This document shows, in pieces, positions 49,501 to 59,355 of a stretch of 64,000 nucleotides of DNA. Made by a program: the position numbers and the translations under genes. The DNA is from Haemonchus contortus (taxonomy: Eukaryota; Nematoda; Chromadorea; Rhabditida; Trichostrongylidae). The notes beneath the pieces were generated by a model, which was not told where the DNA came from, did not search any database, and worked only from the letters and a program-made list of their open reading frames with translations. Location of the stretch: positions 28,476,177 through 28,540,176 of the forward strand of contig LS997562.1 of the NCBI GenBank assembly GCA_000469685.2, written 5' to 3'. Position 1 is the stretch's first letter, and each line of letters opens with the position of its first letter.

Positions 49501-51942
49501 CTGATCTATTCCAGGCAAAGACCACTCTCTGCCCACCCTGAATATTTTCCCTCTTGGAAGCTGGCGAATATTCTGGTTATCCCTCAAATCGGAATCATTA
49601 TTAACAAATTATGAACCTCTCGCTCTTGCTCCACAAACCCGAGAGAGTTGCACTCGAGAAGAACCCCTTCCTTCTTCCTCTATACCACCTACTCCTCGCA
49701 GTAATTTTCCAGCTGATCGATCGTATTTGAGCCTGATTTCTCACATTTGTGGGGAACACTTTATTTGTTTAGTGCATGTCTGCGCACATGCTAAGCCTAG
49801 CGTGGTTTTATTAGGTGTCTTGATTGCGAAAATATGTGACCCCACCGCTGAGGGAACTCTCTTCTCATGGCAGGTATTTTCCTACCATCCTATCCTCAAA
49901 TCTCCGGTCGTATACTATATCTATTATATGTCTTCGCTCTTTCTTGTTCTTTATTAAATTTTGTTGATTTTTCCTTACTAATTTTTTAAATTTTTTATAA
50001 ATTTTTTTCTATAACTCACAACTTTTTAGTACCTTGTGATTTTGGTGCATCCTTACTAGCAGTGATTAGTGTGCGCTCCGCCGCACATCTTGATCTGTCT
50101 CAATCTTGCCTCTACTTGCCTCGTTTTAGTAATGCTCAGTTTCATGGCACACAAAAAACCTTTGACGGGCTCCTAGATACGGTAGCAGTAAGAACACTGG
50201 TTTTGCTCTAGGGGTTTATCAACCAATCGCGATTTTGAGTCATTATTCTACCTACAAAGAATCTAACATCTCTGAAGAAAAGAAGTCGATGATTTAATTA
50301 CAGCCCTTTGAATCCCCATACCCTCGCTTTTTCAGACTCCAGTTTTTTTGTAGTCGGTGTTTTTCCACCATTTCTTTCTGTTTTCAGTGAATCTGCACTT
50401 TAGCTTATTTATTCCTTGGTCCCTATCTTGTTCTTAACGACCTGTTGATTAGGGTTTTTATCTCACTGTATTCTTGTACTTGTACACTTGTTTATGTTTT
50501 CGGTGCATCTTTACGGGTTATGCCCAGTTCTCCCGCTCAACTCAGAACACAACTCAATTCATCCCAATCTTAAGTTTTCTGGCCACTTTTGAGCTTGGTT
50601 TCATGGCACCCTGCAGAGGGATCACTTCCTCGGCGATAGCAAAAACACGTTGTCTTGTCCTGGGGATCAATGGTGTAGTGACGCGAGTTTTTAGAATCTC
50701 CATCATCTCCTTTCTTTCCAGACTAGTTTTTTTTTGCAGTCGGTGTTTTCCCACAGTTTCTTCTTGTTTTTCAGTGAAATTTCGAACTTTTGAATAATGC
50801 TACTCGTTTTTCGTATCTCCCATGTAGTCGGTGCAGGGCGCTGCTCTAGACTTTGTTGCAATGACGTCATAGAGTTAATTTACGTTATTATTATTACAAG
50901 CGTTGTGTTCTTGAGGTTGCTATTATATTATTGCATTCATTCCTTGACCTGTCTCCGCACCGAGCTGTCTTACTGATCAACCAAATCAGCCCATTCTCTG
51001 CACCTACTCAAATCGTTCATTCCGTTTTTGAGGCGGTCTAACCCATAGATGTTGAGTGGAGACAATAGTGCTACGCATCCCTGGAACATTGAGATAGGAG
51101 TATTGGTACTGCTAAAACGACGACATCTTGAAGGAATGCATCTGATGCCATTGGCCACAGACAGTCGTATTTCGGGGCAAATGAGCGGCGTTGCCTTTCG
51201 ACTAGTCTACTTCACACCTCAATGGGTGAAGGTGTTTGGCCTGTGAGTGTGAATCGTATTGTCGACTGTGGACATAAACAGGCCTGGGTGGGCCTGGGAT
51301 CATGAATCGAAATGTGAGGGCGACCATCCATGCGCGATCTTCAAGTTGAAGAGAACAAGCGGAAAGAGTGGCTTGTATGTCTGAACCTATTCTTAGCCGA
51401 CCGCCTACTTGCCCATGAAATCTTTTTCCATTTTGGCGAAACCTCTATGGAGTCGCAAACGTGGCAAATACCTTTTTTCATGATTTCGTCACTTGCTCGC
51501 TCCTACATTAATCAGACGTTATTTGTTTTTTTAAGTTCTAACAGTGATTGATAGAGTTTTCGGAAAATAACAATGGTAGGTCTCGATCGATTAAAGAAAG
51601 TTTCTCTTTTTCTGCTTGAATTTAGCCTATTTCTATGGTGGGAAACAAACTCTGTAATCAGCGCTTATATCAAAACGCATTCTCCATTAAAAAAAGTAGT
51701 TTTACGTTATTTTTGCTCTGAAACATTCACTAATGTTCGAATATCCTACCTTATCTCCTTTGAAAATACATTTTTTCCAGATCAAGTTGGTTAACATTCG
51801 ACCAGAGGATATCGTTGAGGGCAATGGAAAGCTAACACTTGGCTTGATATGGACAATCATCCTGAACTTCCAGGTTTCTGTCATTAAGCGACGTCAATTA
51901 GAAGAATCCCTTCAGCAATCAACGCTTTCTAACTCATCCCAG
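37565..51942 (+). CDS. vab-10: Spectraplakin actin-binding CH1 domain, four exons
   Basis: Exons 37565-37626, 46921-47010, 47064-47141 and 51781-51942; all later junctions are phase 0. They encode a complete first calponin-homology domain: [80 protein letters not shown] and [15 protein letters not shown]. These align block by block with plectin, dystonin and MACF1 CH1. CH1 gives the primary F-actin contact of the tandem CH module. In C. elegans VAB-10 isoforms link intermediate filaments or actin and microtubules to fibrous organelles in epidermis and other tissues. The domain is interrupted by introns of 9.3 kb and 4.6 kb. Confidence 0.95.
41547..41750 (-). pseudogene. Coding-like frame, possibly part of a decayed retroelement (antisense in vab-10 intron)
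   Basis: A 67-codon minus frame (contains [20 protein letters not shown]) ending in a stop. About 150 nt upstream on the same strand, near 41915-41870, is [13 protein letters not shown], which resembles the reverse-transcriptase catalytic box (Y/HLRFADD) of RTE-type LINEs. The LNLT spacing after it is roughly LINE-like, but in-frame stops separate the pieces. I infer a decayed RTE fragment, with low certainty. Confidence 0.28.
42317..42558 (-). CDS. Possible antisense exon in vab-10 intron
   Basis: Minus frame from an ATG at 42558 to AAGAG|GTGAGG at 42317: basic, 80 codons (contains [20 protein letters not shown]). A second open frame overlaps it. No domain recognised. It could be the first exon of a nested gene or part of the retroelement remnant downstream. 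Confidence 0.22.
43764..44334 (-). CDS. Two adjacent coding-like antisense frames in vab-10 intron
   Basis: Minus frames 44334-44011 (107 codons, Ser-rich) and 43955-43764 (63 codons, contains [20 protein letters not shown]) lie end to end without an obvious splice between them. No family recognised. Confidence 0.2.
47142..51780 (+). other. vab-10 intron between CH1 exons 3 and 4
   Basis: Contains a 38-codon coding-like piece at 47738-47852 after TTTCCAG and a diverged local duplication at 50.13-50.80 kb (TTTCATGGCAC and GTCGGTGTTTT blocks each occurring twice). No further vab-10 exon recognised. Confidence 0.5.
50130..50800 (+). repeat. Diverged tandem duplication in vab-10 intron
   Basis: TTTCATGGCAC occurs at 50141 and 50602. 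The block TTTTTTTGTAGTCGGTGTTT...TTTTCAGTGAAT at about 50344-50396 recurs as TTTTTTTTGCAGTCGGTGTT...TTTTTCAGTGAAAT at about 50728-50780. The unit is roughly 385-460 bp, with heavy divergence between anchors. Confidence 0.5.
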
Positions 51943-52399
51943 GTTAACACTTTACTAATATTCTCCTGAAGCGCTTTTTGTACGATTTAATTCTTTTCCG
52001 TTCACTAGCAGAAAAGGTTATAAAATTCGGATACGAAACATAATCGTACACTGTGGAGCTTCCTTTCCGTGTGGTTTTAACTTCTTTGAGTGCTGTGAAG
52101 AGTTTTCTAGAGTGCATCTTAAAGCTTTCGTTTAGATACTTGTAGGTTTTGAAGCCACGGTTTACGATGGTTCTGGGGTACCTAGTTATAGACGAATAAC
52201 GAGGTGATAGCAGAAATGGGGAAGAAAACGCGGAATTCGGCATATGCAGAGTGATGTAAGGCCTCAAAAAGGTAGCGAAATAAGGGATTGACGAGAATGT
52301 AACGAAAAAGTTGCATAAAAGGAGTATTTGACGAGTTTTCTTAATGTGTGTACTATTGCGTACAGCTAACTATAGTGAGCTGTCTGCGTGCAATGTGTG

Positions 52400-52610
52400 C
52401 GTCCTAGTGCGGATGGTACACTTTCTACAGCTTATATGTACGATGCGGTGACAACTCGTCCGCCTATGGGTGAGAACTCGTCCGTCAGTGCTGGAGCCCT
52501 TCTTACACCCTACCTAGGCCCATTTGTTGACCCAACAGCCTTGGGAAATCCTCGGGGTCACAGGTTCATTCTAGAGAGTGATCTCAGAAACCATTTTTGT
52601 CATGAACTGC
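52400..52610 (+). repeat. Interspersed repeat, family 2, copy B
   Basis: Shares AACTCGTCCGCCTATGGGTG and the tail GGGTCACAGGTTCATTCTAG followed by TCTCAGAAACCATTTTT with copy A (2835-3145). Confidence 0.6.
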
Positions 52611-52964
52611 GCCTTCAATGTCTGCTTCACCCTGAACTGAAACGGGGTCAACAGGAAGTGTAGCTTGTAGTAAGGCTCGCCTAGATTAGGAGAAGCTTAA
52701 GCATATTCGGTGTGAGACAGCTCCTTAAAGATACGCAGGGCGCGCGACTTCATCGGCAGAACAGCCTTGATTTACTGCCAAGTGACGATCTCCCACTTGG
52801 TTATCGACTAGGAAACATTGAATTACTTTGATAGGTCCAATTCATAAAGCCTGAAATCAGAAGTTTTCACTTCTGCCAGTTACAACTTACATACGTTTTT
52901 CTAACTTGGCGTTCACCGATTTCTTTTTCCACTGTGATGAGTAGTTCACGTTAAAAATGTTTCC

Positions 52965-53260
52965 CTACCATGAGATTTCTTTCAGGATGAACCTGTTACC
53001 CTCAAGAATAGCGTAAGCGACGCTATGGTGTCGAAGAGCGGTCAAGATAGGAGGCAATAAGGGCCATAAAATTGAGTTAGCCGACCTACACACCCAAAGT
53101 GGACGAGTTCTTGAGCACTGAAGAAGCTGCGGAGGTTGCACCATTGGCATAGGGATCCAAACCTTGCGCACCGGCAGTTTACTGCTCCAGTCCAACCCCT
53201 GAATTTACTTTTTGGGAGCATCATATTCCACTGATTACGTCGATTTTCGCGTTTTCTACG
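52965..53260 (-). repeat. Interspersed repeat, family 2, copy C (minus strand)
   Basis: Read on the minus strand: GCAGTAAACTGCC..GCGCAAGG, AAGAACTCGTCCACTTTGGG, GTCGGCTAACTCAATTTTA and the tail GGGTAACAGGTTCATCCTGA. Same block order as copy A. It lies about 350 bp from copy B in opposite orientation. Confidence 0.6.
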
Positions 53261-54223
53261 CCAATTTTGCACTATACTGAATTATCACTTCCATTATTCG
53301 TCAGAAACCAGATACCACAAAATTATCGTGTACTATCCCTTCTATGCAAAAAGCAGAATGTAGATCTAGCAGAAATGATTTAGAATTGTCGGGATCAGTA
53401 AAGGGGAACAATTATGTGGTTTTACGGTGGCTGCTTAGAAGCGGAGAGTTAGGGATCGCAACTCACCAGCAGCGCCTTCTTGGGAGCTCTTCAAAGTGGC
53501 TACCAGTGCCCATGATCAAACACAGATGAATATAATAAAATCATACCGCTAGCATTGAAAACAAGGGAAACCGCCGGTATCGTTGTGAGAGATGTGGTTT
53601 TAGAAGCGATTACTCACCTGGTACTGCCTTCCTTTTTTCCTTCTCAAAAACTCCCATTGTAATGAAGTCATCACTGCCTCATGTAAGAAGTATTATCTGA
53701 ACGACACGGTGGAGTGTTTCTACAATTGTATTAGATTTCTTCTTCTCAAATATGCCACTTGCGTCTCCACCTGCTGAGCCTCACAGCCCAACAACTCTGC
53801 CATCACACAGTGTACCTTTAGCGCAAGTAAGGTGCGCCCCGGTGTTTGGCCACCTTCGAGAGCTGGAAAAGATCAATTGGGTTGGAACGGAACTGTAGCA
53901 AATGAACATACACAAGTGTGACCGCCGGATGAATATGAGACGCGTATGAGTATAAAGGGTAACGGAATGTGGAGTTCGAACTTGACCATGTCTTAGGAAA
54001 GTCTCGGAGGGTATGAATAGAGGAAGCCATCCCTACTTACGTTTACCAGTTTTCAAAAGTGACCATAAGCAGTATTAGTGGAGAAGTGCAGATTCGAGCT
54101 AGCAATTAGCTTGCCCGAAATGAAAAGGATGCTAGTAATTTGAGGGTGGGAAAGGAGATGGACCAGTACCAGTCGCAAGGTAGTTAGTCTTTATTGCTAA
54201 TGAATTTCACAAACTTCACTGCA

Positions 54224-54264
54224 GAAAAACCTGCTCACAACGTACTGTTATGAGCAGGTTTTTC
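54224..54264 (+). repeat. Perfect 14-bp inverted repeat (hairpin)
   Basis: GAAAAACCTGCTCA at 54224-54237 and its exact complement TGAGCAGGTTTTTC at 54251-54264 are separated by a 13-nt loop. Confidence 0.9.
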
Positions 54265-56730
54265 TTATTGCAACCTGTACGATTCTTTGGACTTTGTGAT
54301 TTTAAATTCCGCTGATATATCACTACTTACTTATCTTGCCTTCATTCCCTACAGCTGATCATCGCTGTACAGTAAACCTCTTCATTTTGCCTAATTTTCG
54401 TCGAGTGTGCAGTAACGAATGTGTGAGGGAGATCTAGATAGCCTGTAACTGCTGTGGCCTGTGGTGTTCACGTAGGGAATGCACTTTATCTCTACTGACG
54501 CTTTCTCATAACTGTTTCGACTACACCTTTACCATAAAACCCTAACGGTCATTGGAAAAAACCTTTCGAGTTTCAGTCACAGAAGCAGTCTCTAGTAATT
54601 GCTAACTATAGAAGTGCTATTAAGTACGGATTGAACCTAATCGATTTTGACTTTGGTGGTTTTAATTTCATTGGGATTTACAGTTTAATAGAATAATTAC
54701 TTCAGTTCACAATGTTATAGTTTCGGTCCTGATTATGTAAAACTTTGATCTCGTGGCAGGGCGTGGCCGGTAAATATTGCACGTTATTTTTGGGACTATG
54801 AATAATTGGCAAAATTGGGTGTGGGTAAACGAAAAGGTGGGCGCGGTCGTGTTTTGATCCTATTCACTTCAACTGTAGGAACTGACAGAGTTGATTAGCA
54901 CGTTGCAAAAAAAAAACCGCGCATACAAGTGATTCTGGCAGAACTTCTTCATCTTGGAAGGCTTCGTTCACCATTGGTAACGGAAGGTTAATACCAAGGC
55001 GTACCCGGAACTTCTTGAGGTGTCCTTGGCTCATCCTGACAGTTTTCCAGCCTGCGTTTACAGGCAACGGTCCTGTGGTTAAAGCAATCAAGCATTGAGT
55101 ATACTCCAACACTCCTCTTCACTTGAGCTCGTAGTGAAGGTGAATGGTTTAGGAGATCTTCGCCAAATTGCACCATTGTGAACTACCGAAGCAACCGAAG
55201 TTGGCCTCTGTTTCTTTTTGAATGAGTAGAGTTCGAAATGGAAGATGTTGGCAAAATTCAGGACCTAATATACATCTAGTATCAACTAGATTTTGCACTT
55301 CCTCTCAGCTAGCCCTAGCCTCTTATGGGCCATTCAATCGACTGATTGAATAATGGTTGATGATTAAAATATTATACCCTTCTATCGAACGTTTCACATT
55401 CAGATACTCCAAGAAGGCTTCTCTATATCGATTAGCGCCAGTCGGTACATGTGCACAGAGTTTTTTGTGTTTTCATAAAAGAAAGCGCTGACTTTCATTC
55501 CTGGCAAGCCATTTGTTCAGTCATCTCTTTTGAGCTGTTTCGAAATTGGTCGCCAATGCATTTCCATAAACGTCATTGACTTTGAAAACCTTTATGGTTG
55601 AATTCCCGCAAGGATCTTGACATAAGGTGTGAGCGCATGCTGAATGTCATTTCATAAAACGGAGCTGAATCATCGCTCGATTCAGGGTCTCGAATGGTCC
55701 CATAGATTGGCACACCTATGCCCTTGTCAGTCACTGTGCTGATGTTCAATAGTCGATGACGATAAGGGCGTGATTGGGAGTCATCTCTGGCCCCAAAGGT
55801 GTGAACGATGCGTGGGCGATAAGAAATGTATCGCAGTTCTCAAATTTCTCCTCTACTCGACCACGCCCCTGTTTACACTTGGCCAAGAGTTTTACGATGA
55901 ACTATCTGCCCACTAGCGGAGAATGAGATAGGGAGCACAGCGCACCGACTGAAAGAAGAGAATTCGTCCCCAAAACTTGGCTTAATGTCGGGCAGACCTC
56001 AAGTTCATGCCACCTCCGTGGTGCACTTGGTGAATGATGCGAAACGATTTCAATCTGGTTCTGCATTAATCACTAAACATTCCCATAGTGATGTCCAGAT
56101 GCGTGTAGTTGGTGAGACCGGTCGACTAGTGATGGTGACAGCCAACAATTGGCGGATGTGCTGATCGCATGTGAACGATTGTGAAAATTCTTTCACGGTT
56201 GCAGATCAAGCGGGGACTTTAAAATGCTGGCTCTCATTTTCTACAAAGCAAGTTTTCGAATGATTTCACGATTACCTAACCCCGACCGAGGGCGCATGGA
56301 TTTTAGATCTGGTCATTCGTCGCTATTATTAGCGAGTAAAAAACTCCCATGAAGGGATTCAAAAGGTGCTTTTGCTTCAATGCGCCTCGACCCTCTTGGA
56401 TATTGCGTTTTTTGTGGCGTCGTACCGGTTCTATGATCCTTCTCAACAAGTATGGCGTTCACTGGAATCCCGTCTTCGGCTATCGATCAATTCGGCACGT
56501 TCTGGAGGTAGAATTCGAAATAATGTGAAAAGCGCTTCCCACGACGCTGTCGCACCATGATTCATTCACAACAGCCACACTCTCTTCTGAAGCCGTCCCT
56601 TTCAGAGCAGTCATTCATCTGCATTCACGTCGGCTCGCACACACATTCTATATGCCTTTCTCGTCTTCTGTGGTGTTTTGAAGCCCTTTTCTGGAACCAG
56701 TACTGAGTGGTTTGAACTTTCGGCGGTAGC

Positions 56731-57316
56731 ATGTTTTCTGATTACTTTGCCAGTCGAGGGCAGTCAGCAGCGGAGGAAACAGGTCGTGCCACATCAACTG
56801 CGGTTGCGGGCGCCGATGTCGGCGCGGGCGGGGCTGTGTTTGGCGGGGCGGCTCCCCCACAAACCCATCCCTGTACACGCTGCGACGCGTGGAATGCTCC
56901 TGCAAGTCTAGCACTACTACTACTACTATTCCTGGTCTCCACAGTGCTCACCATGTACAAAGTACTGCGATCATATTCGAAGAAGGCCGAACGCAAGCAA
57001 GAGGTCTCTCGTGCCACCGATAGAAACGGCCATGTGTCCAGCGGCAACTATTATGATGAGGGACATCACTACAAAGGCCAGAATGGGCACGCTGCCAACG
57101 GACAACTACTTGCTGTGGATAATAGACATCTGAACAACGCTTATGCTGGGCAGGCTTTTTTCGGAGAGCAGCTCGTACGAGACGCGAGAGCATTTCGAAC
57201 GGAAGGTGCAACGTGTAAAGAAGACCCGAGGAGAGCGTGAGCGCTCACGTAGCTCCCGCAGAGGCGAAGAGGTATCGTTTCCTTGTAATAGAACTTCATC
57301 GTTAGATTCCCTGTAT
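56731..57316 (+). CDS. vab-10: Alternative vab-10 first exon: transmembrane segment plus basic tail (apparent frameshift)
   Basis: ATG at 56731 opens a long frame with an Ala/Gly-rich N-terminus, one hydrophobic segment (SLALLLLLFLVSTVLTMYKV, about residues 57-77) followed at once by basic residues (SYSKKAERK), then a polar region. At a T6 run (57156-57161) the coding character moves to another frame: SYETREHFERKVQRVKKTRG, then ERERSRSSRRGEE. That frame reaches phase-0 donors at 57271 (GAG|GTATCG) or 57316 (TAT|GTATGT). Phase 0 matches the CH2 exon at 58362, so I infer a membrane-anchored isoform beginning here with CH2 but no CH1. Spectraplakin isoforms with an N-terminal transmembrane segment, or with only CH2, are known in vertebrates and Drosophila. 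One extra T, from assembly or a real mutation, would explain the break. Not excluded: a separate small gene in the intron. Confidence 0.6.
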
Positions 57317-58361
57317 GTATGTAATGATCTGTTGCATAGCTTTGAGGAAGAGCGTTGAAGTGGGGTGTTCGGTTCCGCCGCCAAACCGTATTGATATGTC
57401 AACCCGTCAATCGGGATAACCTTGTCTTCTCTCGTAGCGCGCCCAGACACCTTGACCTTTCCATTGCGTTTATTGCGGTTGGATCCATGATTACCGAGTT
57501 GCTAACACCCCATGAGCAAATTCTGAAATTCATGCAGTTTCAGTGTGATTTATGGCTACAAACAATCAAAGTATTCCAGTAATTAGTGGGCAAAAAACCA
57601 GTTCCTATGAGTGCTATATCGCTCCCACTGTCCGTTCTCCTTTGCATGGTACTGAAATTGTCATAGAATTGATAGATAACTCCGCTTACACAATACTCGC
57701 TACTGAGAAATGATAGCTGAACGGAAAACGGTGCGGGTAGAATCCGGTTTTGGAACCTTGACTGCTTCGCTTTGCCGGCCACACCCTGTTACAATGGCTG
57801 CTCGCATAGAGCTGGTATTTTAAACCTGCAGGAGGCCTGAATTAACTTTCTCGGACGGAAATGTGTCGCTTGGATACGATATATGATGATACATAGGGTT
57901 CTGAACGATTTCGCTGCCATTCATGGTAAATGGGCTTTGCCTGGAAGAAGATGGTAATGTAAAGTGACAAAATTAGTATGTATTGTCTTTTAATTCCCTG
58001 AGCGAGTAGTTCTCAGAACCTCACCCACCGCCTTCGCTCATTCTCTTGTGGGGGTTCTTAGCCAAAGCGCAAACATGAATGCCGTTTGTACATAGCCCAG
58101 TCAATGCTTTCCAAGAGGTTTTCACTTTGTCTTGTCATTGAGCATTAACCGTGCTTAGGAGACGAAAAAGGAGAACATGGGGTGGTAGACCTGAACAGGT
58201 GCTTAAAGCATTAATTCGTGCTCCTTGGTTATTTCCGAGGTTAGCATTAGGGAGTTTCCTGAAGTTGTGTGCAGAACAGAATATCAGCGTGGAGTGGTAA
58301 ACTCGTTTTGAATGGAGTAACTGCATTTGGTTTATACCTCATACTATTGACCAGATTTAAG
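57317..58361 (+). other. vab-10 intron between transmembrane exon and CH2
   Basis: No exon or repeat recognised. Confidence 0.5.
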
Positions 58362-59235
58362 GTTTCCGAATCTTTGCACGCCAGCGATGCCTCTTCAGCT
58401 CGTGACGCTCTGCTTCAATGGGCTCGAAAGGTAAGGAATGTTCCTTCAATTGTGACTCCCTAGTCTTCAAAATCTGCTTCAGGTTACAAGCGGCTACCCT
58501 CGGGTAAATGTAACCAACTTTTCATCGTCCTGGAAAGATGGTCTTGCGTTCAATGCCATTCTACATCGATACCGACCAAACCTTATCGACTGGAACAAGG
58601 TTGGATGATTTTTCGGTTGATGGCTTTCCTATTCCTTCACGTGACGTGACTGATGTTTTACTAAAAACTCTTGGTGTACCTGCTGAGGTCTGGGAGCGTG
58701 GCTAATGCACTGAAAGTGAATGTGGGTATTTGACTTGCCTCTGAAAATTTTCCGGGCAAAAAATGTCAGTGATGTGAGTCATTCGGTCAACATGTTAATA
58801 GCATCATAACGAGTGGAGCCCCAAATTCCACCCACTCATTATGAGGGATTTCATGGATGAACTGGGACAATCACCTTCTGGTTTTTGCTTCTGATCAATC
58901 GGTACAGTGTAACACGACCTTCAGTGGGAATTCTTTCGTGGCAAACAAGTCACTAATCCAATACTGATTGATGGGCATTTCTCGATAATGTTTGTGGAAG
59001 GTCTCCCCTTGCAGATAGCCTTAGAAATAACCCTTTTCCGTTCCAGGTTAGCGACAGTTCAGTTTCAAATCGCGAACGACTGGAGAACGCATTCGCGGCG
59101 GCAGAGCGAGAATTCGGTGTCGATCGACTACTCGATGCCCAAGACGTCGATACTGATCATCCCGATGAAAAGTCCATCATTACCTATGTCTCTTCGTTGT
59201 ACAATGCTCTACCACACCTTCCTGAACTATCCAAG
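58362..59235 (+). CDS. vab-10: Spectraplakin actin-binding CH2 domain, three exons
   Basis: Exons 58362-58430 ([14 protein letters not shown]), 58483-58599 ([20 protein letters not shown], then RPNLIDWNK) and 59047-59235 ([20 protein letters not shown], then [20 protein letters not shown]), all phase 0. This is the second calponin-homology domain; W-x-DGL-x-FNAI-x-HRYRP and the VSSLYNALP end are family signatures. The acceptor of the first exon (ATTTAAG) is weak; a CCAG seven bases earlier is stronger but out of phase with both possible upstream exons. Confidence 0.95.
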
Positions 59236-59355
59236 GTACCTTTTTTGCACCCTGCCTTTGTCCACCTTTTGGCAAATGTGTTGTGTCGATCACATTAACT
59301 GATTTCTGCACTTAACATTGTCCTGCTGCATCGTTCAAACTAACCTTTCTCTCAG

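Larger units (their letters stand above)
51943..56730 (+). other. vab-10 intron 3' of CH1, upstream of the alternative transmembrane exon
   Basis: Holds two family-2 repeats (52.4 and 53.0 kb) and a perfect hairpin (54.22 kb). The promoter of the transmembrane isoform would be expected in the last few hundred bases; no TATA or other motif could be assigned. Confidence 0.5.

Noticed and set aside
56742..57450. Minus-strand frames of about 90-114 codons
   Set aside because: Shadows of the GC-rich transmembrane exon on the plus strand; no matching splice sites.
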